Below are positions 42,373 through 52,349 of a stretch of 64,000 nt of DNA, one piece after another. The translations under genes were made by a program, and so were the position numbers. Position 1 is the stretch's first letter; each line of letters starts with the position of its first letter. The stretch comes from Polyangia bacterium (GTDB taxonomy: Bacteria; Myxococcota_A; Polyangia; Nannocystales; Nannocystaceae): positions 1-64,000 of the forward strand of contig JAUHWG010000010.1 of assembly GCA_030424595.1 (NCBI GenBank), given 5' to 3'. A model generated the notes under the pieces. The model was given only the letters and a program-made list of their open reading frames with translations. It was not told where the DNA came from and made no database searches.

Positions 42373-43686
42373 CTAGGCCTCGATCCGCGCGAGATAGAAG
42401 CCGTCACAGCCCTGCTCTTCGGGGGTCCATGTCGCCTCAGAGTGGAGGCGCAGCGACCTCTCGGCGACGAAGCTCGCGACCAAGGCCTCGCCCTCCTCAG
42501 GCTCCAGCGAGCACACGGCATAGACCAGTCGTCCGCCCCTGCGCACTCGCCCCCAGCACGCCTCGAGCAGACGCCGCTGGAGCGCCGCGCAGGCGGCGAT
42601 GCTCCCGTACTCGGAGCTCCAGCGCAGCTCCGGGTGGCGGCCGAGGTTGCCGAGCCCAGTGCAGGGCGCGTCGAGGAGCACGCCGTCGAAGGGGGCGAGC
42701 TCGTCGACGCCCTCGACCCGCGCCGTCAGGTCACCGCCGACGACCCGAAGATCCAGGCCTTCACCGCTCAGCCGGCCGCGCCCGCCCAGGTCGGAGTGCT
42801 CGCGCAGCCGTGTCTCGCTCAGGTCCGCGGCGACGAGGGTGCCGCGGCGGCCCATGAGCTCGGCGATCTGGAGCGTCTTGGTGCCCATCCCGGCGCAGGC
42901 GTCGAGGATCCGCTCGCCCCCCTCCGGGGACAGGAGGATCGCCGGCTGCTGCGAGCCGAGCGCTTGGATCGAGATCAGCCCCTCGGCGAAGAGACGATGG
43001 CGGGTCAGGTCACCGCCGCCGCGGACCCTCAGCGCCTGCGCCTGTCCTTCGACGGCGGTCACCGTGCACCCCTCGGCCTCGAGGATCCCCCGGACCTCGG
43101 CGGTGTCCGCCCGGCCGAGGTCGATCCGCAGGTCGAGCGACGGAGGTTCGACCAACGCCTCCGCGCGGAGCAGCGCTCGCTCCGGGCCGAGGCGTTGGAT
43201 CCAGCGCCCCGCGAGCCAGCGCGGCACAGACCAGCGGCGGGCGAGGACGTCCAGCGGCTTGCCCCCTCCGAGCGCCAGATCCAGCGCCTCGCCGTCGCTC
43301 GCGATCGTCGACAGGATCGCCTGCGCCACCGAGACCAGGCCCCCTCCGCGATCAAACCCGGCGATCATCCGCGTCGCCTCCGAGATCGCCGCGTGCGGCG
43401 GATGCCCGAGCTCCCGCAGCTCGTAGGCGCCGACCCGGAGGATCTCCCGCGCGCGGCCGCGGATCCCAGCGGGGCGCCGGGCGACCGCGTCGATGAGCGC
43501 GTCGAGGCGGGCGCGATGGCGGAGGACGCCGTAGACCAGCGTCGTCACGAGGCCCCGATCGCGACGATCGAGCTCCCCGTCCCCGAGGTGCTCGGCGAGG
43601 ATCCGGTTCGAGAAGCCGCGGCGCTGCTCGACCTGACGGAGAACACGAACCGCGACCTCGCGGGCCGATGGTGTGCGGCGTGACAT
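42373..43686 (-). CDS. rsmB: 16S rRNA (cytosine-C5) methyltransferase, RsmB-like
   Basis: 437 residues from the ATG at 43686. N-terminal NusB-like RNA-binding domain (about 5-135: AREVAVRVLRQVEQRRGFSN, LVYGVLRHRARLDALID) and a C-terminal NOL1/NOP2/Sun methyltransferase: LDACAGMGTKTLQIAELM (SAM site), VLLDAPCTGLGNLGRHPELRW (motif IV Cys) and LVYAVCSLEPEEGE (motif VI catalytic Cys). RsmB methylates C967 of 16S rRNA. Other NSUN-type specificity cannot be excluded, but the NusB fusion fits RsmB. Confidence 0.93.
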   Translation of the reverse strand: MSRRTPSAREVAVRVLRQVEQRRGFSNRILAEHLGDGELDRRDRGLVTTLVYGVLRHRARLDALIDAVARRPAGIRGRAREILRVGAYELRELGHPPHAAISEATRMIAGFDRGGGLVSVAQAILSTIASDGEALDLALGGGKPLDVLARRWSVPRWLAGRWIQRLGPERALLRAEALVEPPSLDLRIDLGRADTAEVRGILEAEGCTVTAVEGQAQALRVRGGGDLTRHRLFAEGLISIQALGSQQPAILLSPEGGERILDACAGMGTKTLQIAELMGRRGTLVAADLSETRLREHSDLGGRGRLSGEGLDLRVVGGDLTARVEGVDELAPFDGVLLDAPCTGLGNLGRHPELRWSSEYGSIAACAALQRRLLEACWGRVRRGGRLVYAVCSLEPEEGEALVASFVAERSLRLHSEATWTPEEQGCDGFYLARIEA

Positions 43687-43821
43687 CGCCCGCGTTGTAC
43701 CCCGGATCTCGCCGAGCTGCTGACGCAGCCTGAGCCGACACGAGCCGACACGAGCCGGCACGAGCCGGCACGAGCCGAGCCAGATGACGTCGCGAGCCCG
43801 CCCTTGCTACCCTCGCCGCCC

Positions 43822-44328
43822 ATGCTCCGCGCCGCCGCCCATCTGCTCCCTCTGGCTCTCTTCGCCCCGCTCGTCCTCGGGGGGGCAGCCTGCGACGGAG
43901 GCGACGGCGACGACGCGAGCGGCTCGGCGACCGCCGGCACGTCAACCCTCCTGGACGAGGTCGACGGCTACCGCGGCTGGGCCCGCGCCCCCGGCGACTA
44001 CGAGACCCCGCTCGTCCCCTCCCAGGGGGTGCACGGCGGATTCGTCGACATCTACGTCAACGACGTGGTCGCCGAGGCGCTCCTCGCCGAGGCCGGCACG
44101 CTCAGCGAGTGGCCGACCGGATCGGTCGTCGTCAAAGACGGCTTTAGCGACGCCGAGGGGAGCTCGCTCAGCCTCCTCGCGATCATGGAGAAGCGGGCGA
44201 ACGGCTGGTACTGGGAGGAGTACAGCGCCGACGATCTAGAGGCGCCGATCTTCTCCGGGAGCCCCGACATCTGCGTCGACTGCCACGCCTCCGGCAGCGA
44301 CTTCGTCCGCGCCTTCAAGCTCCCCTGA
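43822..44328 (+). CDS. Cytochrome P460-like haem lipoprotein
   Basis: 168 residues from the ATG at 43822. The signal peptide ends at a lipobox (LGGAAC). The mature domain fits the cytochrome P460 family: GYRGWARAP, HGGFVDIYVND, WPTGSVVVKDGF, SLSLLAIMEKR and a single haem site CVDCHASGSDFV at the C-terminus. P460 proteins oxidise hydroxylamine or act as NO-related cytochromes c'-beta. Attached to the outer membrane or periplasmic face. Confidence 0.9.
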   Translation: MLRAAAHLLPLALFAPLVLGGAACDGGDGDDASGSATAGTSTLLDEVDGYRGWARAPGDYETPLVPSQGVHGGFVDIYVNDVVAEALLAEAGTLSEWPTGSVVVKDGFSDAEGSSLSLLAIMEKRANGWYWEEYSADDLEAPIFSGSPDICVDCHASGSDFVRAFKLP

Positions 44329-44422
44329 GCGCGGACGGGCGGCGTTCTCCAGAGTCTCCCGCGCCTCGCCCACACCGGCGGTTTCCCGCCCCTCTCGCCA
44401 CCTCGCGCGCTACGCTGCCGGG

Positions 44423-46258
44423 GTGGCGTCCCCTTGGCATGCCCGGGCAGGCCTCGCGCTCGCCCTGCTGACCTTCGCGCTCGTGGTCGCGACCGTCCTC
44501 ATGCTCCTGCGCCGCGAGCCGCCCGAGGCGAGCCGCTCCGCCGCCCAGCGAAGCGCGCGCTCGCGGCCGATCCTCCGCGAGGTCCAGCGCGAGGCCCGGA
44601 GGATCCGCAGGGTCGCGCCCACCTGCGACCCCAAGGGCGCCGCCTGCCACGACGGTGATGTCTGGCTCATCGACACATGCGGAGCCGCGACGGAGCTGCT
44701 GGAGACCTGCGAGGGCGGATGCGAGGGCAGCTCCTGCCGCGACCCAGCCTCGCCCGATCAGAGCGCGGCCGAGCGCTGCATCGGCCTCTCTGAGCACGGG
44801 GTCTGCGAGGGCGACGTGGCCGTCGGCTGCGTCGGCGGCCAGCCCTTCCGCGTCGACTGCGGCGCCGCTAGCAAGCGCTGCGTGATGACCGATGAGGGCG
44901 CGATCTGCCGCGACCGCTCGGACGACGAGTGCCGCGACGGGCCGCCCCAGTGCGACGCCGACACCCTCCGCTACTGCCGAGATGGACGTTGGCAGAGCCT
45001 CGACTGTCGCAGCCAAGGGGCGCGCTGCGACGAAGCCTCGGGCCGCTGCCTGCTCGAAGAGACAGCATCATCGAACGACGAGTGTGGCCCCTGCGGCTGC
45101 ACCTCCGGGCCCGTCGGCGACGAGGTCTGTGACGGCCGCGACAACGACGGTGACGGCGAGATCGACGAGGACGTCGACTGCCCGTCGGTGCCGATCATCT
45201 TCTTTGTCGCCGGCGATCGTCCGGGATCCAGCCGGGCCGAGCTCGAAGGCGAGATCGACCGCCTCAACCGCACCTTCGCCGATCGCGGGAACGGTGCGAG
45301 CGACCTCGAGGGGGGCGACGCCGATCCCGGCGATGGCCTGCGATTCTCCCTGCTCGACGTCATCCCGGTCGAGCGCCTCGACTGGATCGAGCCCGACGAG
45401 GCGACGTTCTTGACCATGGCGCGGGCGGCGAGGCTCCACCCAGAGCGCGACGCCTTCTACATCCCGATCATCCTCGTCGCCTCGCTCGGCATGGGCGACG
45501 TGCCCAAGGCCGGGGTCGCGACGATCCCCAACGGGGTCTGCGGCGGAGTTCGCCGCGCGAGCACAGCTCAGCTCCCGGTCGGCTTGGTCGCGGTGGCGGA
45601 CCGCCGCTCGCCGACCACCCTCGCCCACGAGGTCGGCCACTTCCTCGGCCTCTGCCACACCCACCAGGAGGACGCCGACGTCGTCCGCACGATCACCCTC
45701 AGCGGCGACGGCGAGCCGATCGAGTGCGCCGAAGCCTGCGCCGCCGAGGGCGACGGGATCTGCGACACGCCCCCCGATCCAGGGATCCAGTCCTGCCGCC
45801 CGAGCCGCAGCTGTGAGGTCACCTGCGCGGACGAGGCGAGGCCGGATCCGCGCAACATCATGAGCTACTACACCTGGTGCCGGCGCACCTTCAGCGCCGA
45901 GCAGCTCGCCCTCATGCGCACCTCGCTGTGGCTGCGACGGGGCTGGCATCGATGCGTCACCGCCAGCGCGGACGCGACCTGCACCTGCACCCCTGGGCTG
46001 CGACAGTGCCCCGAGGGGATGAGCTGCTCGCCCCATGTCAGCGGATCGACCTGTGAGCTCGACGGCCCCCTCATCCCCGGCGCCGGCCCCTGCTCCTCCC
46101 ACATCGAATGCTCACAAGAGTCGATGTGCATCAGCGGTCCCGGCGGTCCGACCTGCGCCCGCGCTTGCCTCCGAAACGGCCCCGGCTGCACCTGCGTCGA
46201 GGTCAACGCGGAGCTCCGCGCCTGCCACGAGGACCTGCGGACCGAGCCCGCCAGCTAG
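44423..46258 (+). CDS. M43-like (pappalysin) metalloprotease with Cys-rich modules
   Basis: 611 residues from a GTG at 44423. An N-terminal transmembrane or signal segment (LALALLTFALVVATVLMLL), several Cys-rich repeats (about 55-225), a MopE-like EVCDGRDNDGDGEIDEDVDC calcium motif (about 233-252), then the protease: HEVGHFLGLCHTH at about residue 402 (zinc HExxHxxGxxH) and the Met-turn NIMSYY. After it come further Cys-rich modules. It lacks the long propeptide of classical M43 enzymes. Probably an envelope or secreted endopeptidase used in predation or self-processing. Confidence 0.9.
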   Translation: MASPWHARAGLALALLTFALVVATVLMLLRREPPEASRSAAQRSARSRPILREVQREARRIRRVAPTCDPKGAACHDGDVWLIDTCGAATELLETCEGGCEGSSCRDPASPDQSAAERCIGLSEHGVCEGDVAVGCVGGQPFRVDCGAASKRCVMTDEGAICRDRSDDECRDGPPQCDADTLRYCRDGRWQSLDCRSQGARCDEASGRCLLEETASSNDECGPCGCTSGPVGDEVCDGRDNDGDGEIDEDVDCPSVPIIFFVAGDRPGSSRAELEGEIDRLNRTFADRGNGASDLEGGDADPGDGLRFSLLDVIPVERLDWIEPDEATFLTMARAARLHPERDAFYIPIILVASLGMGDVPKAGVATIPNGVCGGVRRASTAQLPVGLVAVADRRSPTTLAHEVGHFLGLCHTHQEDADVVRTITLSGDGEPIECAEACAAEGDGICDTPPDPGIQSCRPSRSCEVTCADEARPDPRNIMSYYTWCRRTFSAEQLALMRTSLWLRRGWHRCVTASADATCTCTPGLRQCPEGMSCSPHVSGSTCELDGPLIPGAGPCSSHIECSQESMCISGPGGPTCARACLRNGPGCTCVEVNAELRACHEDLRTEPAS

Positions 46259-46296
46259 CCGCCGTAGGAGGGCCGGCCCTGGCCCGCGGCTCTCGG

Positions 46297-47274
46297 CTAG
46301 AAGCGCAGCACGGCGGAGGCGCCCGTGTAGCTCAGCGCGAGCTGAGGCTGCACCGAAAACTCGAACGCAGTCGTACTCCCGCGGCCGTAGACCTCCTGGA
46401 TCGTCTTGCGCTCGCTCTTGTAGACGAGCCCGTAGGTGAGCATTCCAGCGCCAGCGCCGATCGCCGAGGAGGTCAGCTGATGCATGCCGTAGAGCAGCGA
46501 GTTGCGATCGGCGTAGCAGTCGAAGAACTCACTGCTCGCCACCTCACCGTTGACGCACCCCGCCGCCACCCCGTTGAGCGGGTTTAGGCCGCGGATCCGC
46601 ACCGTCGCGACGATGACCCGACCGACAGCGCCGATGCTGAGGAGCGCCGCCCCTGCGCCGATCCACGCCCCTGGGCTCCGATCGACCTCGCCGGTCTTCA
46701 CCGACAGCGCGGCGTCGTACTTGGCGCGGCGCATCGCCCCCGCCGGCGCGAGGCCGTAGGTCGCGGCGTTGGGCGCCGCCTGAAACACCCAGAGCGCCGC
46801 GTTCGCGCCCCGCCCGGCGATGAAGCACTCTGCGCTGCTGCTGATGAACATGTCGAGGTTCTCCTCCGTGACGTTCATCCCTTCGAGTCCCTCAGCGGTG
46901 CAGGAGCGCTGGATTCGAGCGACACGCGCGCCCATCACACCGGCCGCGAGCCCTCCGAGGAGGCCCGCGGCGATCAGCATGCCCGTGCCTTGGTACGGGG
47001 GGATCGTGATCTCCCCGGGGCCCTCGTCTCCGGTCTCCTCGTCCCCCCTCTCCTCTTCGCCCTCGCTCGCCGCCGGCTCGGCGAGCTCGTCCTCCGACGC
47101 TAGAGGCTCATCCTCAGGCTCCGACTCGCCCGGCTGCGGACCCTCTTCGCTCGCCGCCTCCTCACCATCATCGACGAGAAAGGCGGCCCCCTGCACCCTT
47201 GGGAGCGCGAGCGGTGCGGGCACCGAGGAGCCGGAGAGGATCACGCAGGCTGCGAGGAGTGATACGGGTAGCAC
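46297..47274 (-). CDS. Exported membrane protein of unknown function
   Basis: 325 residues from the GTG at 47274, chosen because a signal peptide follows at once (LPVSLLAACVILSGSSVPAPLA). An acidic Glu/Ser-rich stretch (about 35-95) leads to alternating Gly/Ala-rich hydrophobic segments (GMLIAAGLLGGLAAGVMGA; AWIGAGAALLSIGAVGRVIV) and a C-terminus with alternating aromatic residues ending in Phe (FEFSVQPQLALSYTGASAVLRF), as in proteins inserted in the outer membrane. Not recognised as a family. Confidence 0.72.
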   Translation of the reverse strand: MLPVSLLAACVILSGSSVPAPLALPRVQGAAFLVDDGEEAASEEGPQPGESEPEDEPLASEDELAEPAASEGEEERGDEETGDEGPGEITIPPYQGTGMLIAAGLLGGLAAGVMGARVARIQRSCTAEGLEGMNVTEENLDMFISSSAECFIAGRGANAALWVFQAAPNAATYGLAPAGAMRRAKYDAALSVKTGEVDRSPGAWIGAGAALLSIGAVGRVIVATVRIRGLNPLNGVAAGCVNGEVASSEFFDCYADRNSLLYGMHQLTSSAIGAGAGMLTYGLVYKSERKTIQEVYGRGSTTAFEFSVQPQLALSYTGASAVLRF

Positions 47275-47547
47275 CCGGCGACGATAGCAAGCGTCGACCG
47301 CCTCGGTACATCGATGAACCGCGCAAAGGGGGGCGTTGTCGCACGAACATGCAGATACCCACGATCGCGCGCTCCGAGGGGCGAGCGATGAGCAAGCCGC
47401 GCCACTGCCGGCCGACCGCATCCCGCCGACGCTCGCGGCCCCTGGCAAGCGGCGCGTTGGTCCTACCGAGGTCCCGAGGTCCCCGATCGCAACAAATCCC
47501 GACCGCCGGGGAATATCAGGCACACTCCATACGTCTTGGGCACCTCC

Positions 47548-48333
47548 ATGGGCTGGCTACACCACGAAGTCTCTTGGGCGCGCGGTCGAAGCGTCCACGA
47601 GCTCTTGCTCATCGGCGCCGGCGTCACGCTCTGCACCGTCCACTTCGCCGAGCCGGGCCCCCCCGACGTCGGCAACACGATCGTCTACATCGCGGCCACC
47701 CTCCTCTTCACGCTGCGCTTTTACCTCGCCAGGGCGATCGGCGTCGGCACCTGCATCGCCGCCATCGCCCAGCAGTGGCCCCACCTCCGCTACGGCCTCG
47801 ACCACGCGGACGTGATGACCCTGGGCGTCCTCCCCCTCCTCGGGATCCTCGCCCTCGCCAGCCCGCACCTCGCCGCTCGCTTTGAGGGCGCCCCCTCCAA
47901 CCTCCGCGTTCTCCCCAACCCGTGGAGCAGCTTCACCACCGCGCAGACCCGGACCCTGCGCTGGTCCTGCTACGCCGCCGGGGCGCTCGCCGGGCTCCTC
48001 GACCACTCCGTCCAGGTCTCCCACCTCGCCGACCCGCCGCTTTGGCCCCGCATCGCCATGGTCGCCATCATCTGCTCGATCGGCGCCCTCAGCCTGGGCC
48101 GGAGCGTCGGCCTCCTCAGCCTCTGGATCACCGGGATCACCGTCGCCCTCCTCACGGCCCCCCAGCTCCTCGCAGCGGAGGCCGCCATCGCCGGTGACAC
48201 CGCGGGCGCCCACGCGCTCGTCTTCACTGGGGGGCCACACTACATCCTCCCGATCGTTCTCCTCGCCCTCGCCTCCGCCATCATCGCCACCCCCTACACC
48301 GCTCGTCTCCTGCGGCGGACCATCGCCGGCTAG
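47548..48333 (+). CDS. Integral membrane protein of unknown function
   Basis: 261 residues from the ATG at 47548 (a TTG at 47536 adds four). Six to seven hydrophobic helices are visible (LLLIGAGVTLCTVHF, TIVYIAATLLFTLRFYLA, VMTLGVLPLLGILALA, SCYAAGALAGLLDH, IAMVAIICSIGALSLG, LLSLWITGITVALL, ILPIVLLALASAIIATP) with few charged residues. His residues occur in and near helices (HHEV, HFAEPG, DHADV, DHSVQVSH), which might bind metal or quinone; this is only suggestive. Confidence 0.8.
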   Translation: MGWLHHEVSWARGRSVHELLLIGAGVTLCTVHFAEPGPPDVGNTIVYIAATLLFTLRFYLARAIGVGTCIAAIAQQWPHLRYGLDHADVMTLGVLPLLGILALASPHLAARFEGAPSNLRVLPNPWSSFTTAQTRTLRWSCYAAGALAGLLDHSVQVSHLADPPLWPRIAMVAIICSIGALSLGRSVGLLSLWITGITVALLTAPQLLAAEAAIAGDTAGAHALVFTGGPHYILPIVLLALASAIIATPYTARLLRRTIAG

Positions 48334-48543
48334 CGAGCCTCCACCTGCGGCCCGGCTGACCTCGCACCCCGCCTCCGCTCTTCGGCGCCGATCCGCCCGA
48401 GCGCCACGGGGGCTTCTCCTGGACCGACTCCCGGACCTGGCCAGGCGCCGCCCGGCCCTGCTCGCGCGCGGACGATCATCCTCCGGCTAGGGAGCCGGCG
48501 GGGAAGTCAGTGCAGCCATCGCGATCTTCGCTAAGGTCAGCGC

Positions 48544-49605
48544 ATGGCCCTCTCCCCTGGTCGTCGCGCCCTCGTCCTCGCCGCTGCAACCCTCGCTCCC
48601 GGCTGCATCATCATCGACGGCGGCGGTGACGATGCCACTGTTGGCGATACATCACCGGAGTCCAACAGCGCGCCGACGAGCCCCAGCGAGAGCGACAGCT
48701 ACGGGACGGACTCTGGCTACGATTCTGGCTACGATACTGGCTACGACTCCGGCTACGACTCAAGCGACTCCGCGGAGACCAACGACACGTCGATCGAGCC
48801 CACGGGCGCCGACAATGACCCCGAGGCCGGCTGCCCCTGCGCCCCTGGGACCGACCTCATCTACGTTCTCTCCGACGTCGGCGAGATCTGGAGCTTTGAT
48901 CCCCAGGACCTCTTCTTCAAGCGGATCGCCTCGATCTCCTGCGGAGGTTTTAGCAGCACCTTCTCGATGGGCGTCAGCCGCAAGGCGCGAGCGTGGGTCC
49001 AATACCAACACGGTGATCTCTACACCGTCGACCTCAACGACCCTAGCGATCCCATCGAGTGTCTCGACCCCGGATTTGAGCACGGCCATCCCAAGTTCCC
49101 CAACTTTGGCATGGCCTTCGTCGCCAACTCCCTCTTTGACACCTGCGACAAGCTCCACGCCCACACAGCCATCGGCCCCGGCGTCATCGGCCCCAACTCT
49201 GGCGCCCTCGGGGTCATCGACCCCTATACTCTAAAGCTCGACGAGATCGCCCCCATCGACTACGGCTGGGGCGAGCTCACCGGCACCTCAACCGGCCGAC
49301 TCTTCGCCTACCAAGGCTCCGCCCCCCCGCTGCTCAACGAATACGACAAGGAGTCCGGCGAACTCCTCGACACGCTCGCCCTCCCCGGCCTCACCAGCGA
49401 CAGCGCCTTCGCCTTTGCCTGGTGGGGCGGCGACTTCTACCTCTTCCACGACCCCAACGATTTCGGTCAGTCGAGCGATGTCTGGCACCTCGACTACGAT
49501 GAGAGTGACGGGAGCGGTCAGGCTTTGAAGAAGATCGTCTCGCCTGCGCCGATCCGAATAGTCGGGGCTGGGGTCTCGACCTGTGTCCCCGCCGGGCCCG
49601 TGTGA
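48544..49605 (+). CDS. Beta-propeller lipoprotein with Asp-Ser-Gly-Tyr repeats
   Basis: 353 residues. Signal peptide with lipobox LAPGC; a linker with five tandem DSGY/DTGY units encoded by a 12-bp repeat (about 48712-48763); then a region of WD/PQQ-like strands (LIYVLSDVGEIWSFDP, SMGVSRKARAWVQYQHGDLYTVDL, LFAYQGSAPPLLNEYDKESGELL), suggesting a propeller that recurs in many myxobacterial lipoproteins. No catalytic motif. Confidence 0.86.
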   Translation: MALSPGRRALVLAAATLAPGCIIIDGGGDDATVGDTSPESNSAPTSPSESDSYGTDSGYDSGYDTGYDSGYDSSDSAETNDTSIEPTGADNDPEAGCPCAPGTDLIYVLSDVGEIWSFDPQDLFFKRIASISCGGFSSTFSMGVSRKARAWVQYQHGDLYTVDLNDPSDPIECLDPGFEHGHPKFPNFGMAFVANSLFDTCDKLHAHTAIGPGVIGPNSGALGVIDPYTLKLDEIAPIDYGWGELTGTSTGRLFAYQGSAPPLLNEYDKESGELLDTLALPGLTSDSAFAFAWWGGDFYLFHDPNDFGQSSDVWHLDYDESDGSGQALKKIVSPAPIRIVGAGVSTCVPAGPV

Positions 49606-49654
49606 GCGTCTACACCAGCTCCCGTGGATCGCGTCGGAATGGGCCGCAGGGTGC

Positions 49655-50047
49655 GTCCTAGGATGCCCGAGCAGTACCGGGCGTGGCTCACGCGTCGGCG
49701 GCAACCATGCAGCGGATCGTATTCCCCGCGTGGATCACCCCTACTACCGGCTCGACGGGCTGGAGATCGCGATGACCGACGACGATCTGCTCGACGGCGC
49801 TCTTCTCCTGCCTCCGAACATCACGGAGAAGAACAAGAGCATCGGCTCGGTCCCCGTCTGGACCAACACCGCGACCGACGGCTCGATGAGCAACGGGGAG
49901 AACTGCCAGTCGTACACGATCAGCGACGGAAAGAAGTACGGATACGGCGGCTTGTCCGGAGCGACGGACAAATACTGGACGGATGCGGGGCTCGGGTCGA
50001 GCTGCTCGGACGATCTCCACCTCTACTGCTTCAGCGCAGCGTTGTAG
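49655..50047 (+). pseudogene. Remnant of a DUF1554-like domain protein
   Basis: The last 110 codons read as a coherent Cys-containing domain (AADRIPRVDHPYYRLDG, VWTNTATDGS, YGGLSGATDKYWTDAG, DDLHLYCF) ending at 50047. The block that should precede it, PEQYRAWLT, is in a different frame at about 49662-49690, and no start or signal peptide is present. So this is a frameshifted 3' remnant of a secreted lectin-like or collagen-associated DUF1554-type protein. It overlaps the 3' end of the convergent oxygenase gene by 17 bp. Confidence 0.65.
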
Positions 50048-52349
50048 CTGCCCCCGCGTTCAACATATCGAGCGCTCGCTGATACTCTGCTCGTACCTCC
50101 GCCTCAACGGCCCTCAGCGCCCGGGTCTTCGTCACCACGAGCTTGTGCGGGCTCCCCGTTCGACGGGTCGTGTGACTCACGGGGAGTCCGCCCCCATCGA
50201 TCTCATAGTGAATGTGCTTGCGACGAGCCTTCGCGAGCGGCCAGATCCTTTGAACATCGTGGGATTCGAGGAACTCGTAGAGCGTACGGCAGTCAGCGCA
50301 CTTGCATCCTCGGGGGAGGGTCATGGCCCAATCATCGGCGCCCCGGATCGGCTTCGCCAGCTCCGCCTCGAGCTGACGCCTCGCATGGTCGACGAGCTTC
50401 TTGAGGCCCCAGAGGCGCCGCTCGCTCGGATCGATCTGCTCGCAGATCGCGATGCTCACCACGGCCAGCTCGACAGGTGACAGCCATGAGTCCGCTCCGA
50501 GCGCGTGGCCGACAATCGAGCGGTGTAGGGCCTTGGCGCCCGCGATCTGAGCCGACCGCAAAACATCCGTCATTCCCTCGATACGTCCCTCGATACGTGG
50601 GGCGACATACGGCGAGCGTAGGCGGGCAGCCTCCATTGACTCGGCCTGCAGCGCGCTCCACTTCCTCTGGGCGATGAAGCGAGCAAGCTCAAGCCCGAGC
50701 TTTGCGTCCTCGTCGACAAGCGCTGAGAGCCAGCGAGGAGGATGGCACGCCTGCCAGGACCTCCCAGCGCGGCGTCGACCGAAGGGACCCTGATGCCATG
50801 AGTCGACCACACGCTCCCCCCAGGGCGCTCCGTGCCGCTGTGCAGCCCTCATCAGCGGTTCAACGGACACAGAGTCCATGACCCCAGGCGAGAACGGAGA
50901 GAGGAGCCTCTCCGCTTGTTCCGCATCACTGATGACGGCCGCGAGTCGAAGGGTCTCGATCACGAGCCCGGCGCTCGGCTCTCTCCCAACGCACTCGGGC
51001 CAGACCTCGAGGAGCGCCTCGATCCGCTCGGGCGCGGGCCCCTCGATGAGCTGGACAATGGCACCGCGTGGGTCGAGCCTCGCCTCGACGATGAAGGCCC
51101 GAGCCCGAGGCCACAGGACAAACGCCGCACGATGGTACCAACGCTCCAAGGTGTCTCCCCAATTGCCCATGTACCCCTCATACTCAGACTCAAAGGGCTC
51201 GTGCTTGTCGTTGGCGGTCGTGAAGACGAGCTCAGACTCTCCCACGGGTAGATCATCGTACTCGACACGACCCCCGGACGAACTCAGCCAGTGTCGCAGC
51301 TCGACCTTCGAGTCGATGAGGGAGTCCAGCTCGTAGTCTCCGTCGTTCTCGTCCTCATCGTCGTCGTCGTCGTCGCGCCAACGGCCCCAGCGAGAACGAT
51401 AGCTCGACATCGAGGGCTGGCACTGCCACGACTCGTGAATATCGGCGAGCGCCACATGGAGGTCCAGGTCCAGCTTTGAGGCGACCGCACGTAGGGCCGC
51501 CGCCCGCAGGTTGTCTGCGTGCTTGAGCTTGGACCAGCCAAGGTTGCGCGGGGTGTATTGATGGTCGAGCAGGACGACGAGCTTCTCGGGTACGGAAGTC
51601 TCCCCGCTGAAGCTGTGGGGTCGTGGCACCGGCGACGAGAAATGATCGGCGACAGCACGCTCGAGCGCGTTGATGTGATCTGCGGGCACATCGGCGACCG
51701 CCAGCTCGCCCGCCTGCGCATCACGCTTGAAACCGAGACGATAGACTAGGGCGACCCGGTGCCCTGTCTTGATCGGACGGACTTCATGCTGGCAGTCGGC
51801 ATAGAACGCGAACGCTTCGATCTGCTCGGCGCTCCGCGCTGTGCGCCGAAACTCGCTCACCTCCCCGTGCCGTCGCACCCGCATCGTCCCGCCGGTGAAG
51901 CGCGACGGGAGCACGACGATGAGCGTGCCGATCATGTCGTCGTCCTTCTCCGTGTCTTGATGGGCTGCAAAGAACTCCCCAGGCCCGTAGATCGTGAGCT
52001 TGTCGAGGCTCGCGGTCAGACAACCGTCCTTCGGCAGGCCAAGCTCCTCGCGTAGCTCCACCAGCCGCTCGCGGAGGACGGGGTTCCAGCGGCGCCCGTC
52101 GATCCTGAGCCGCGACCTCGGGACCTCCCAGGAGCTGCGAACCTCGGGATCGACGATCGTGTGCTCACCCCAGCCGAAGGGCGAACGCGTGGCGAGCGAG
52201 AGCATGTGCCCAGCCGCGGCCGGCGATACGGGGAACTCGACCCGACCGAGCTTCTCGAGCGAGAGCACGAGCTTGTCGGCGGGGATCTTGAGCCGCGCAG
52301 CGAAGGAGCCGGGGGCATCGAGTGCGAGCAAGGCTTCGGCGATCGTCAC
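50031..52349 (-). CDS. Large 2-oxoglutarate/Fe(II) oxygenase-type protein
   Basis: 772 residues. Residues about 95-210 carry a prolyl-4-hydroxylase-type double-stranded beta-helix: LTIYGPGEFFAAHQDTEKDDDMIGTL with His130/Asp132, GGTMRVRRHGE, CQHEVRPIKTGHRVALVY with distal His188 and Arg198. The remaining 560 residues are helical with an acidic stretch (DDDDDDEDENDGD) and a C-terminal CKCADCRTLYEFL motif. Soluble. Related long proteins occur in fungi and other myxobacteria; the target is unknown. Confidence 0.85.
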   Translation of the reverse strand: MTIAEALLALDAPGSFAARLKIPADKLVLSLEKLGRVEFPVSPAAAGHMLSLATRSPFGWGEHTIVDPEVRSSWEVPRSRLRIDGRRWNPVLRERLVELREELGLPKDGCLTASLDKLTIYGPGEFFAAHQDTEKDDDMIGTLIVVLPSRFTGGTMRVRRHGEVSEFRRTARSAEQIEAFAFYADCQHEVRPIKTGHRVALVYRLGFKRDAQAGELAVADVPADHINALERAVADHFSSPVPRPHSFSGETSVPEKLVVLLDHQYTPRNLGWSKLKHADNLRAAALRAVASKLDLDLHVALADIHESWQCQPSMSSYRSRWGRWRDDDDDDEDENDGDYELDSLIDSKVELRHWLSSSGGRVEYDDLPVGESELVFTTANDKHEPFESEYEGYMGNWGDTLERWYHRAAFVLWPRARAFIVEARLDPRGAIVQLIEGPAPERIEALLEVWPECVGREPSAGLVIETLRLAAVISDAEQAERLLSPFSPGVMDSVSVEPLMRAAQRHGAPWGERVVDSWHQGPFGRRRAGRSWQACHPPRWLSALVDEDAKLGLELARFIAQRKWSALQAESMEAARLRSPYVAPRIEGRIEGMTDVLRSAQIAGAKALHRSIVGHALGADSWLSPVELAVVSIAICEQIDPSERRLWGLKKLVDHARRQLEAELAKPIRGADDWAMTLPRGCKCADCRTLYEFLESHDVQRIWPLAKARRKHIHYEIDGGGLPVSHTTRRTGSPHKLVVTKTRALRAVEAEVRAEYQRALDMLNAGAATTLR

